Origin: Pyrus communis
Lineage: Eukaryota; Streptophyta; Magnoliopsida; Rosales; Rosaceae
Direction: 5' to 3'
NCBI RefSeq assembly: GCF_963583255.1
Contig: NC_084809.1
Span: 8,133,215 to 8,197,214 of the forward strand
DNA length: 64,000 bases
The notes below the pieces were generated by a model. The model was not told where the DNA came from. It saw only the letters and a program-made list of their open reading frames with translations, and ran no database searches. How positions within the stretch are numbered: the stretch's first letter is position 1; each line of letters begins with the position of its first letter. A program made the position numbers and the translations under genes. Shown in pieces: positions 38,113 through 50,306 of the stretch.

Positions 38113-40419
38113 TGACACGCCCCAACCCCAATACCCCTACATACTAGGGTAGGCACGTGTTGGCCGACATCCAAGGGTGATGAAACCATTTTTAACATGC
38201 ATACCAATAAAATATGTAATTAGAACAAATTAAACCAAAGTAGAATCATGTTCAGAGCATACAACTACTTAAGAATAATGTAAAAGAATTATAATAGAAG
38301 GTATGCATAAAGGAATGAGTCATACACTGAGAAGACTCGAAGATGCCTAAGCGAAAGTGCCCTGACGCCGGGATCATGTGCCTCGATCCTAACTCCTGAG
38401 GGGCGTAAAAATAGAAAAGGTGAATAGACCATAATTTATATTAATACTAATAATAAGAAAATCGTTTTATTTATGAACGTAATAACCTCCTATTTTGAAA
38501 ACACATATATAATACTACATATAGGTTTTATGAAAAACCCTAGCATGCCATGTAGAACATTCGTAAAACATGTATGTAAAACTAGTGCTCAGAAATGGTA
38601 ATAACGCCCGAAGGAAAATCCGTAAATCATCTGTAAATCTCATCAGTAAGGTACTCAACTAGGGGTATCATAGTCGCCTGAATGCATTACCTGTCCATCA
38701 CCCAAAGGTGAAACTGAATAACCTATCCATCACCCAAAGGTGAAGCTGTATAAAATAAAATACATCCACATTGCCACTAGCCGTGGCTAGTGAAGCTGTC
38801 CGACACTGCTTTCGGCAATGAAGCTGGGGGTATATAATATATCATATCTCACTCCTCCATCATCTGTGTCTTATGGCCATAGACATCTATATACGTGGTG
38901 TGCGGATCTGCCGTATGATAACTCACTAGGTAAGTACCAAAAGCATATCTTAAAATCTCATATCAAAACCAGAGCTCATCAAAACTCAAAGCGTCATCTC
39001 ATGAACCATAATATAAATCATGATCGAAAGCCACATAATTTGTATATGTAAATCCATAATTCATCATCCTTAGTGAAATGTAGGTTCGATAAATAATAAC
39101 CTTCGTAAAAATAATTTAAATAATTCTTAATTTCTCTTAAACCATAAATAAAGAAATCTATAAAGGCATAATATAAATCACATTCAAGTCGTGAAATAGA
39201 TCATGCATGCTAGGCTAATATTTATAAAACATATAGTTTAAGAAGGGGTCCACTCACAGATTTTATTGCCCGAGAACCGCTCGAACTAGCGAGGATGACG
39301 TCGCTTTTCGCCAACGCGCCTAAACACAATTAGGGAAAACTATACCTAAATGATAGAATTTTGGAAAACAGACGACAGATTTAGATTCGGCACGTCGGAA
39401 AACCTAAGGAGGGACGTTGGGTTTTTCCCCCACACGCCGCCGCATGTGGCAACCGGCCGTCCCGACTCGCCGAAAAATCGAACAACTCCGAAAATTCCCA
39501 AATTTTATAGAAATGAAGATTTCAATGAGAGGAACAACTTTCATACCTGGGTCGAAGTCCAATTCAGCTGGGAAACACCCCAAATTGCCTTTGAATCACC
39601 AGAAACCCCAAAATGGGTGAACCTCGATTCGTCGAATTCGTAGCTCCGCCGCCCTTAAACTTATTTGGGCTTTGATCCAGACCTTGAGGAGAGTTGAACA
39701 AGGGTGGTGGTCGATGGTGGTGCTTGTAAAAACGACGAATTTTTGCCCATCTTCCCATGATGCTGCCGGTGGTAGCCTTACAAAACCAAGGCTAAAAACT
39801 GTCAGATTTGGGATGGAAGTTGAAGAAGAAGGTCGTGGAGTTGGTTCTAGGTGGTTAGGTGACGTGATTTGCCAAAAAAATAAACGAAAAACCGTCGGAT
39901 TCTATAGCAACGGTCCGAGTCGGGTCGAAAAAGAAGAAATGGGTCGTGGATCCTGTACTTCTCCTCTCCCTCATTTCCCCTCCTTTCTTTCTTCTCCCAT
40001 TGGTCAGCATCCATCCCTTCTCCCCTTGATTGGTCTGCACTCCCCTTCTTTCTCTCATCTTCTTTCTATCTCAACCGTACACCTTCTTCTTTTCTTTTCT
40101 TTCTTTTCCATCCTAGCCACACACGTGGCATCAGATTGGTGTTCCAACAAAATCTAAAGCCTTCCAGATTTATGGTCAAATGACCATTTTTCCCTCAACT
40201 TTGTTCATTTATAACTTCTTCGTTATAACTTCAAATTACGTTCCATTTGCACCTACGCATTCGTAGCAATGATTACTACGACTATACGCCAAGAAAATGG
40301 ATCTTACATGACACGACAAGGCGGTCAACAAAAGTTAACGTATTTACCTCAAATGGCATTTTCGTAAATTCACGTTTTAAAATTATAAAAACTATAATTT
40401 TTGGAGATGGGTTTTTACA
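38113..40419 (+). mobile_element. Solo LTR of about 2.3 kb with 5-bp target duplication
   Basis: It starts TGACACGCCCCAACCCC and ends GGGTTTTTACA. GAATA flanks both sides at 38108-38112 and 40420-40424. The sequence outside matches the continuous 3' flank of the intact UGT71 gene, so the insertion site is verified by an empty paralogous site (near 34,400). The start phrase does not recur at the far end, so this is one LTR and not a pair. The length and CG-richer 3' half suggest a long-LTR Gypsy family, but no internal proteins remain to prove it. Confidence 0.85.
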
Positions 40420-40547
40420 GAATATGTCACCACATGATCTTGGGATTTGATACGTTAAACTATTTATTAACAGTAAACTTACAATACAGACGTTGAAAAT
40501 TATCGAATGTAAAAATTAACGAGTAGAATACAAAATGGCCCCCTAAA

Positions 40548-41780
40548 TTAAAATTGATCAATAAAGCGCCCTAATGAAGAGTAAGAAGAACCACTATCCA
40601 CCAAGTCTTTCTAGCTCTTTTCACTTCATTATAATCCTTACATCACCATCAAGCTCCATCATTTTCCTTATCCCTCACCATTTGCCTTATCCTTTTTTCT
40701 AGATCTTCTGCACTTACCACCATATCGATGTCCTTATAATCTATTTCAATCTCCACTGCCAATCCAATTCCTTCACCAATTGAAAGACATTCAGGTTTTG
40801 CCCTGCGTGCATTGGTCACGTGGCAATCGATAATCCATTCCATAAACTTTCCAATGAGGAATTCCACCCGTAATGCGATTAAACCCTCTGATCACTAGAT
40901 GGGTCATAATGGCTGTCTGCGTGGCCCAACATATCACCTTTCCAACTAAAGTCGTCCGATCAAGAAACACTTCAAGCAAGACTGCCTTTAGATACTTGTA
41001 GTCTCTTAGCATAGTTCTCTTGCCTTTAGGAGGGGGTCGGTGTAGGGACCACAGAAATCGTTGTTCGCTGTGCTCTAGCGCAAGCACTATCTCTTTCACT
41101 TCGGCCTCACCAAAACTTCCCATGCTTCTAAAACATAGGAACACCACTTAAAAAGGAGGTTAATCATCAAACCACCTTAAGATATCTGAGCCCTTATCTT
41201 CATCAATACTTTTAAGGTTCAATTAGGGTCCTACTGGATACATATGTGGGATTTTATCATCAGAATCAAGATAATGAAGAACATGCAATTCCAACTCCAA
41301 AAATTTATTTACTAAAATACCCTTGGTTTTTCTATACTTGGTGGCAGAGTTGAGGTTTGATTCAGTGTTCTCCTTGACCACAAATGTACAGGGCAAGAAT
41401 GCGGCAGGGTAAGGGTTGATGAAACTCGGGATAACCAACTCAACGCTTGAGCGTGTCAACCTAGTTATATCTCTGTCGTTCTCGTCATGAAGCAATTGAA
41501 AATGGAACAAAAATACGAGAATCAAAGCGTTGGAGTTGATGAACATGTAGGGAGAGCCTTAAATTCGTCGGCCGCGTTAATTAGGCTTATGCAAAACATG
41601 TCGAGGAAGAACCCGGCAAGCCAATCGAAGATATCAAGCTTTTCTATGGCCATATCTAGACCCACATGAGTATAATCACTCTTATCGTTGGACAGGGGTG
41701 AATCGCATGGGCTTCTAGCTTCAAGATCATGTTTACCATAATACACTTGTTTGGACCCCGAATTGAACAGCTGGGGACCC
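40548..41780 (-). pseudogene. UGT71 pseudogene with broken frame
   Basis: It covers roughly residues 110-471 of the intact UGT71 in several frames. Recognisable pieces are [43 protein letters not shown] and a PSPG box damaged by frameshifts and substitutions (WATQ for WAPQ; HCGWNS lost). The first 110 residues are missing or unrecognisable. Its 3' flank is interrupted by the solo LTR at 38113-40419. Confidence 0.9.
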
Positions 41781-41789
41781 ATCTAAAGC

Positions 41790-42246
41790 CCGACATCTCA
41801 CTTAACTCATGAATTTGATATTAGGTATTTATTTTTAACAAGATAGAACGATGAACAACTTTCTTACTTTTGACCTGGTAGAAACGGGCGATAAGACTGC
41901 TCTCTTTCATAATGAATAAAGATTACTTAGCTGCGTTTTGAAAGGAAAAGTGTTTTTCAATGGAAAAATATATAATCCAAAAGGATCAAAGCTTAGGTAT
42001 TCAAGTGGGAGCTCATCTTGTAACAAACATCACATCAACCACTTGGATGAAAGGGAATGAACCGAGTTAGGCTTAGTTCTAAATGAAGAAGGGTTCTATA
42101 AAAGGCAACAGAAGAATTAGAGAAAGTGAAACTCTACTCAACACAAAAGACTTCTAAAAAAGCTCTGCAACTTACTTTTTTATTATTCCTTTTGTAGTTC
42201 AAATATTCCCTTGTAGTTAAAGTTCTACTACTTACCCTTGTAGTAT
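41790..42246. other. LTR-like flank left of the CACTA element
   Basis: A TATA-like CTATAAAAGGCAAC and CT-rich leader resemble an LTR, and the sequence appears to resume at 45189-45690 after the CACTA insertion. I could not find a second LTR or target duplication, so identity as an LTR is tentative. Confidence 0.35.
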
Positions 42247-45185
42247 CACTACAAGAAAACATGGCTTAAGTGGCGACAGACATTCGTCACATTTGATTAT
42301 ATGTGACGAAAATCCAGCGTTACTATACGCGTCACCTATATAGCGTCAACTATAGTTTAGTGACAAATTTTTTCATTCGTCACATATTTTTAGTATTAAT
42401 GACGCCGCATTTGTCACTTAATAACTTTACGCGTGACGAAATAAGCATCACAAAACACAAAAGTTAGTGACCTATAAGTTTGTCACATAACAAATGTATT
42501 GTGGAGCAAAAAATAACCAAGAGGCGACACGTGGATTTTTGGGCAAAAAAGACAAAATTACCCTTGAAGAGCACCGGAATTCCCACGCGTGAACAGTGGT
42601 CAAACATCCCACAATCAAGTCAAAAGTGCCCAAAATAGGTAACAAATTCAAAGTTATTTCATCCATCCTCATCCTATATTTTCCACAAGGTAATTATTTC
42701 ATAACCTTCAAAACATTCCATATAAATTGAGTTAATTGGCTAATTAATGTATTTATTCCTAATTAATCCATTAATTACCAATTAAATCACCCATTTCACA
42801 CAAAAATACCCCAAAAGGCTGGCCACCTTTTCTCAAGAGGGGGACCGGCCATGCTCTATATATTGAAGCCATTTTCTCTAAAAACTCAAGTTCATACTTT
42901 TGCAAAACTCCAAAAACTCTCTAAACACTTTTCTCTCTAAATTCTAACTTTGGCATCGGAGGTTCTTCGGCCAAAGACCCCCCTCCCCCGCCCCCCATTC
43001 ATCATGGACACGTGACGTGAGGCTCTTGACCTTGACCCTAAGGTGTTAATTGTTTTGTAGGTGCAATTTGGCCCAAGAAGAAGGATGCAGAAATTTGCAT
43101 CCACATGTATAAGTGAGGAATTTATCATCACACAATCTGATCGTAGAATGCTATGGCTAAGGATAAGTGAGATTGAAAGTGTCACATATTCATTTGGCAT
43201 GTGGCGTAATTTATGTCACATGTGTCAAATTCATATACCTATTGGGAACAATTCGTACCCTGCTTTGTTATCTAGAATTAGCATTCATAACAAATATGAG
43301 GTAATACTTTGGTTAATCACACTTCATTGATCAATAAGTTAGGTAACATCCAATACATACACCAAATGTATATCCCAAAAGCTAACATAAGCATCCTAAC
43401 ACCTCTAGACATATTGAGATGCTAACAAGATTCTAAGCCGCTGAGTCGGTAATAAAACAAGTATACCATGTGCATATTTGAAACCTACAACAAAATACAT
43501 AAGTCATCAACCATATCATGGTCTTCAATTAAGCACAAGTATCATTGTCATTTGAAAGATCACCATCACCACCTCAGGTGCTTCTTGAATACTTTCTCCT
43601 TTAATTCCATCTGTCTTTTTCTTCATCTTATCCTTACATAATAAAGGAGAAGAAAACATCGGTGTATGTTTGTCTAGACAATAGCAGGTGCATTGAGAAT
43701 TTGAATAATATTAACAAAAGAGAAGAAAATAAGAATTGAATAAATAGTTATAGTAAGAAGAACAAAACGTAACAGACGAGCCTATCTAAATTACATAATG
43801 AGTTTTATATGTGCTTTAATTTCATTACCTTGTGAGCCTTCCTTGCATGTTGGATGAAATGGTTTTGCCCCCTTGTGGTAATACTTTAATTTGTTTCTTA
43901 TGATTATTTGCATTTTTCTTGAAAACATCCTAGATTTCATTGATCAATAAGTTATGGGATTTAGCAACTTATGACTTAAGTCTTAGGCTTGTCAAACAAA
44001 ATGCGTAAGGGGTTCGGTACAGCGAATTAAAGTTTGAATGATTATTTGTAAAGTGGGAAAACAAGTTTGGATGTGAAAAGGGCAGCTTGCTGGAAACCAC
44101 TTGTTTATTTTCTTGGGGCTATGTGGCTATTTTAAAATTGGTGGTCCAAAAACTGACCAAAATTCCTCCGGTCCTCATCTCACCACCCATGCTAAATGAC
44201 TGGGAAAGTTTATTTTAGTTTAGTCAGTTTTCTTGGATTTAAGGACATAAAACATGATTGAAGCATTGAGGTGGAAGTTATTCCGTCTAAGCAAAATGTC
44301 CACACTTATAGATCTACCTCAGTATTAAGGACAAATAATCTAATCAGGTAGTACATGTGAATCTTTTTGCGAACATTCTGTCATATAGAAATTATGGAGA
44401 TATAATCATGTCTAGATTTTTGAAATTGCAGTTTCCCAAAAATCAAAATTCAAAGTAATTAAAATTCAAAAAGTGGATTAATCATCCTTAAACCTAGGCA
44501 ACCAAGAAAAAAATTACAAACCTAACTAAGATTCTCAATTTCATTACCTAAAATTACTTAAAATTACAGTGATAGAACAAATCTAAGAAAAACACCATAA
44601 AGTTGAGACTAAACAAAAAGCTAAAGGGAAAAGGATAAGATCTAGAGAAAGTATTGGGGATTTTAGAGCTTGAATGCCCGGGCACTTCGACAGTAACGGA
44701 ATGTAGACGGGCGAGTTGCCGAGGGAGGGAGACGAATGAGAGGTTGTGGTCGCCATCATTGGCAACCACCAGGTGGCTAGTTGTTGGAGTGAAGGCAATG
44801 GAGTAGAACGAAGGCGTGTTGAAGATGAGATGGGTTAGAACAAAATGAAATAGGTTTTACAATTTGGGGGTTTTGATAATTACTTTCAATATTTTTTAAT
44901 TTTTTTAATATAATGTTATATGTGAGGAATTGTTAGGTGGCCTTCTCTTTTGTTACATGATGAATGTTAAATTTCGTCACATATTAACATTGCATTAGGT
45001 GGTAAACTTTCCCGTTCACTTATTTGTGACGAATCTAAAAGTATAAGTGATGCAAAATATTTTGGTGTCCTAGGAAAATCTTAATGTGACGAATTTCAAA
45101 AAGGTGTCACTTGTTTGACCCAAATGTGATGAATTTACACGCGCCACAAAAAATTCCATCACCTATTCCATGTTTTCTTGTAGTG
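42247..45185. mobile_element. Non-autonomous CACTA (En/Spm-type) transposon, 2.9 kb
   Basis: Perfect 18-bp terminal inverted repeats CACTACAAGAAAACATGG are present at both ends. The 3-bp target duplication TAT is at 42244-42246 and 45186-45188. Subterminal regions repeat GTGACGAA/TTCGTCAC motifs many times (42,270-42,490 and 44,940-45,140), as expected for transposase binding. No transposase frame is visible. The interior at about 42,700-43,080 has a TATATATTG box and CTCTAAA leader followed by GGCATCGGAGGTTCTTCGG, resembling part of a Gypsy LTR, possibly captured. Confidence 0.92.
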
Positions 45186-45188
45186 TAT

Positions 45189-45714
45189 TGGTTTCCTGTA
45201 GTAAAGCCTCTTACCAGAACATTGCCCGCTGTTGCAAAAACTCGCCTGACAAGCACTTAACTTTCCTAAGTAGGTTTAAACTTTGGCCGATTGCTTGTAT
45301 TTACTATTTGCTTTCAAGTTATTGTCATTTAATGTTATTTCCTACTTTTGTTACTAGCATTTCTTAAGTATTTGCAAGCAGATTTCTTCCAATTTTCACT
45401 TTATTTCACTTTACTTTGCTTTCTGTCTTTCCTTTTCTCGTAAGGACTGCAACTGGTTTGAATCATCCCTGATCAGTGTGTGGTCATTGTTTTGGCATTT
45501 AACATAAGAGAAATATAAAGTTCGTGTCTTCAAGGCATAAAAAAGAACCTAAGTATGGATTTAACCTCTCCATAAGAACAATGTTTTGATAAGAATGTTG
45601 GTTACTTGTGGCGCAATCAAACAATATGTTGATCTTGGCTAGCAATGGCATGCTTAAAAACAATTATCTTTGTAAGAGCCTACTAGAGGCTTGACTATGG
45701 CACCTTCAAACTAA
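45189..45714. other. Flank right of the CACTA element, no gene
   Basis: This is the probable continuation of the LTR-like stretch interrupted at 42,246. A 65-codon frame at 45170-45367 crosses the CACTA end and is not a gene. Confidence 0.4.
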
Positions 45715-46529
45715 CTAGAGTTCATCACTCATACAGTGGAGAGTTGTGTGCAGATCTCGAGTCCAGCAACCCTTGGTTTCTCTAAACTTAGTTCCAAAGT
45801 CGAGGAAGACAGTGATGCCTTCCCTGTTCAAAAGCAGACCACAAAACACTTTAGTGGGCATAAAGTTAACAAAAGTCGAGATGACCAACTCAGTACTTGA
45901 GTCAATCAATTCAGAAACTTCTTTGTTATGTTCGTTGCAAAACGACGTGAGGTGGAACAAAAATCCTAGCATGCAGCGGTGGATGTGTAGAATAAAAAAG
46001 AAAGAACTCCAAACTCGTCCTCCATGTCAATCACAGAGGTACAAAACATGTCAATTACGAAACCGGCAAGAACCCTAGGGTTTTGACTTGGATTGAGCTG
46101 ACTCAGTGAATAGTTCGTGATAACTTATTTGCCGTGATTTTTTGTGATTCTCAATGAATACGCTGGCGAAAAAGGTGAAGAGGTCTTGTGTGTCGACTAG
46201 GGTTTTAGGGAGGTTGATGAGGCGCAAGATTGAATCGGAGCTTTATATGATGAGGAAAGACTTTTCATTGTGCCTAGAACACGAGTACATATGTCATATG
46301 TCGTTATATAAGTGGAGGGACACTTGAGAAAGAGACTTCCCTCCACTAGTCTAATAACATATGACGTACTGCCTCATGTTCTTGGCACATTTATAAATCT
46401 CTCCCTAATGAGGATTGTGATGAAGAGTTGACCATCTTGAGCGACAAGTTGCTTTGCAATCTCAACCGTTGATATGATGTGGCCAATGCCTAGGGCTAGA
46501 GTGAACACTAGCTTTGCTGGTTTCTTCAT
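45715..46529 (-). pseudogene. UGT71 pseudogene, N-terminal half only
   Basis: The start codon complement is at 46527-46529, and the frame opens MKKPAKLVF...GIGHI with the catalytic His in place. It then runs through IAKQLVAQD before a 149-bp insertion (46256-46404). Beyond that, frames correspond to about residues 60-240 of the intact gene, with stops and frameshifts. The PSPG half is absent. The 5' flank is preserved at 46,530-47,305. Confidence 0.88.
46256..46404. mobile_element. 149-bp hairpin MITE inside the UGT71 pseudogene
   Basis: Inverted arms share TGTGCC(T/A)AGAACA, CATATGACGTA-like and CTCCACT segments. Imperfect flanking copies ATGATGAGG (46247-46255) and CTAATGAGG (46405-46413) frame the insertion. 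Comparison with the intact UGT71 shows one copy of that site at about 35,836-35,844. Confidence 0.8.
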
Positions 46530-47305
46530 TTGGATTTAGAGTTGAAGAAGTATTTTACAGAAATGCAAAGTTCAACAGAAAATCATACACACACACACAC
46601 ACACACACACTATGTAAATTGCATTTTAGTGCACTATATTTTAAATAACAGTGGGACCTACTACTATATTAGTGAGTTTTCTAATATCAGTACATTGGGT
46701 ATATAATATAATAGAATAATTTTTGTCTACTCCAAGATGAGGAGGGATTCCTCCTCAAAAAGTTTTGTGGACAATTCACAAAATTTCATGCTAATAATCG
46801 AAACCATTAATGATATAAATTATTATGGAAGGATCACCTTTATAAAAAAAATTTAAAGCAATGGTTGTTAAGTCAAATAACTGCAACAAATATATAAAAC
46901 AGTTCATAATACTTTTAACAATTATGACTATATATTTTTATACATTTTGATGATATAACGATTTCATGTAGTGATCTTTACACAACGACATATAATATAA
47001 ACAAATATGACCATAAACACAAATATTTGTGAATCCGTAACAACACTTTTTTAGGAAGATATCCTTCTCATCGTTTCAGTAGTAAAGTATTATTCTAAGC
47101 ATATATATCAAGTGCATGGTCGGTGGTATGGGGGTGGTGTATTAATTCTTGATTTTTTCATGTGGAGGTGATGATGTCATGCCTTTGCTGTCATTTGCTA
47201 ATTTTTAAAACCCTAGCTAGTCCATGCTGTTGTCTGCAGTTAAGATTTCGGAGTTAATAACCAATAGAAATGAAGAAGAAAAGTCACCAAAATTTATATC
47301 GTAAG
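46530..47305 (-). promoter_or_regulatory. Upstream region of the UGT71 pseudogene
   Basis: It is homologous to 33,070-33,800. It contains an (AC)n run at about 46,586-46,612 that its paralogue lacks. It continues at 49,922-50,306 beyond the Copia insertion. Promoter function of the ancestral gene is inferred from position only. Confidence 0.55.
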
Positions 47306-49921
47306 TGTTAAAGAAATCAACCCCATCTCATTGAAAGATCTACACAATTCTAGAACATTCACTAAAGTTGGTTAGCTAGATTATCCAAGTTAAAGTAGTC
47401 CTTTGTAGAAAGGACTAGAAGGTTGTTTCTTAAGTTGGTGGAAGAGTCTAGAAAAATTGTGAGGTTTCCACCAACATGCAAGATTAGTGTTAGATAATTC
47501 TAGCTTAGAAAGTTAGTGGAATTATCTAGATATCTATAGCATGATGTTTCCATACTTCTCCAAGGTTCCATCCATGCCTATAAATGGAGAAGGCATCCAC
47601 ACCATTTGTAACAAGAAACCAATCAACCAACCAACCAATCAAGCAAGTAGGCAACCAAGTGAGAGAGAAAAGCAAGAGTAGTCTTGTAGGAGTGTGAGTG
47701 GTCTAGAATGTGTCTCTAGAAAGAGTAAGTGTCATAGCTTCTAAAGAGTGTCCTTGAGAGTTTGTGTGTTGTAATATTTTGTGTGTAATACAAGTAATTT
47801 GTTTACTTGTGTTGTCTTTCCAACACTTATGTTAGAGTTGTGTACTCTCATTTTCCTAACAATTAGTATCAGAGCGGTACGATCAGTGACCGTCTCTAGT
47901 GAAGCTTTCGAGAATTGTGAGAGCTTAGTACTTCGCAAGATTGTTGGTTAATCTTATTCGGCTTATTAAAGTTCTGCTAACACGATGAGAGATCTTCAAG
48001 TTGTTGGAGGAATTAAGAAGTTGAACAACAAAAATTTACAACACATGGGCGACATGTATGGAGTCTTACCTACAAGGCCAAGATCTTTGGGATGTTGTTG
48101 GCGGTAACGAAGTTACCCAACTGAAAGAAGACACCAGCAGCACTTTGTGGAAGTGGAAGATCAAGGCAGGTAAGGCAATGTTTGCCTTAAAAACCACAGT
48201 TGAAGATGACATGTTGGAGCACATACGAAAGGCCAAGACACCAAAAGAAGTGTGGGACACCTTTGCCACACTCTTTTCAAAGAGGAACGATACAAGGCTG
48301 CAGTTTCTCGAGAACGAGTTGTTATTGATGGCCCAACGGGACATGACGATTGCCTAGTATTTCCACAAGGTAAAGTCTATTTGCCGTGAAATTTCTGAAT
48401 TAAATCCTAGTGCTACCATTGTAGAATCCAGGATAAAAACAATAATCATCCATGGATTGAGACCCGAATATCGAGGCTTCGTTGCCGTTGTACAAGGATG
48501 GCCGACCCAACCATCACTTGCTGAGTTTGAGAATTTGTTTGCCAATCAAGAAGCTTTGGCAAAGCAAATGGGAGGGGTCTCATTAAAAGGTGAGGAGGAA
48601 ACGCTCTTCACCAAAAGTAAAGGCAGCTTTAAGCAGCATGCTGATGGTGGATCTAAAAGAAATGGTGACAAGGAAAAAGGTCATTAAGGAGGAGGGAGTT
48701 CTCGGCTAAGGGGAGCTCCGAAGTATCATAGCAACCGTGATCAGTCCCAGAATAATAAAATATTTGAAGGTAAGTGTTACAATTGTGGAAAGAAGGGCCA
48801 CATGGCAAATGATTGCTCGTTCAAAAAGCCCACAGAAGGTAACGTCGCCAACTCAAAGAATAAAAGTGAAGATAACTGGGACACTGTGTCATAACTGGGA
48901 CACTGTGTCATATCTAGCTATAAAGGAAGAATAGGACACTGAAGCATCTTCTTAGTGGTGCTTAGAAAATGAGGTGTTGCCTGACTCAAGAGAGATTGAA
49001 GATATGTTGCAGGAGCAAATGAGAAACCAAGTTGCCCAAACCCAATCGAGTCTAGATGAGCTCGAGGAATTGCTTGATGGTGACGATGTCAAGCAAGAAG
49101 TACCTAAGAGTCCTTGGAAAACTGGTGTGTATCAACAACCAGAAGAAGAAAGACCTAGTGAAGTAGAAGTATCAACTCCACGATCACAACTAAGGAGGTC
49201 AATGGGAATACTGAAGCCAAATCCCAAATACACCAACGCAGCCATAGTAGAAGAAGCAGTTGAAGATGAGATGCGTAAAGAAGCATCACAGAACTCTGAG
49301 TGGCATAAAGCTAGGAGAAGAGGTCGATGCGTTAAAGAAATATCAAACTTGGGATCCAGTGGCAAGGCCAAGAGATGTGAAACCCATATCTTGCAAATGG
49401 GTGTTTAAGATAAAGCGTTGTCAACCCAAAGTAGAGAGAAGAATGAGATGGTGTTGATGGGGAGTGTTGAAGAAATCAACCTCATCTCATTGAAAGATCT
49501 ACACAAATCTAGAATAAAAAATTCTAGAACATTCACTAAAGTTGGTTAGCTAGATTATCCAAGTTAAAGTAGTCCTTTGTAGAAAGGACTAGAAGGTTGT
49601 TTCTTAAGTTGGTGGAAGAGTCTAGAAGAATGGTGAGGTTTCCACCAACATGCAAGATTAGTGTTGGATAATTCTAACTTAGGAAGTTAGTGGAATTATC
49701 TAGATATATCTAACATGATGTTTCCATGGTTCTCCAAGGTTTCATCCATGCTTATAAAAAGAGAAAGAGTGAGTGGTCTAGAGTGTGTCTCTAGAAAGAG
49801 TGAGTGTCATAGCTTCTAAAGAGTGTCCTTGAGAATTTGTGTGTGTAATACAAGTAATTTGTTTACTTGTATTGTCTCTCCAACACTTATGTTAGAGTTG
49901 TGTACTCTAATTTTCCCAACA
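47306..49921 (+). mobile_element. Ty1/Copia retrotransposon with large internal deletion
   Basis: The 5' LTR is 47306-47861 and the 3' LTR is 49465-49921; the latter lacks about 95 bp. Both run from TGTT(A/G)AAGAAATCAACC to AACA. The 5-bp duplication GTAAG is at 47301-47305 and 49922-49926. The primer-binding site TTAGTATCAGAGC begins at 47863. Gag (47,990-48,870) is broken by a frameshift and a TAG at 48355-48357 but keeps the zinc knuckle CYNCGKKGHMANDC (48775-48816). Protease, integrase and most of reverse transcriptase are gone: the sequence passes from the end of gag to the integrase/RT linker (QLRRS, ALKKYQTWD, VKPISCKWVFKIK) and stops. Non-autonomous. Confidence 0.92.
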
Positions 49922-50306
49922 GTAAGTAGAAGATTGGAATAGAGACCAAAAAAAACCACACATAAAATGAACGCAGAGGATTTAATCACATGCGTAGAGA
50001 AAGAGTGGGGCTAGCTGTGACTATTTGTTTTGGTAGTGTATAGTGTATAGCAGCTAATGAAATAGACAGCTCATATCAGTGAACTTAAGTCCCTCGTGAT
50101 TCCTTGAATACCACACAACTACGAACACAAGACTTATCTACATATATATCAGGGCAGAAATTAATGGGGAAGTGTATATATGTTCTCGCGCATAGGATCG
50201 ATGGATTACAAGTTTACAACAAACACCATGTAGAGCAAAAGAATGTAAATTTACAGAAAACTAGATTAAGATCCTTTCACAAGATTCAATTTTCAAAAAA
50301 ACCAAG
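49922..50306 (-). other. Rest of the UGT71 pseudogene upstream region
   Basis: This matches 33,800-34,100 (TGATTCCTTGAATACCACACAA and GGATTACAAGTTTACAACAA phrases). It resumes exactly after the Copia target duplication. No gene. Confidence 0.75.

Noticed and set aside
42900..43330. Gene captured inside the CACTA element
   Set aside because: The 87- and 89-codon frames show no domain. The stretch looks more like LTR sequence than a captured gene.
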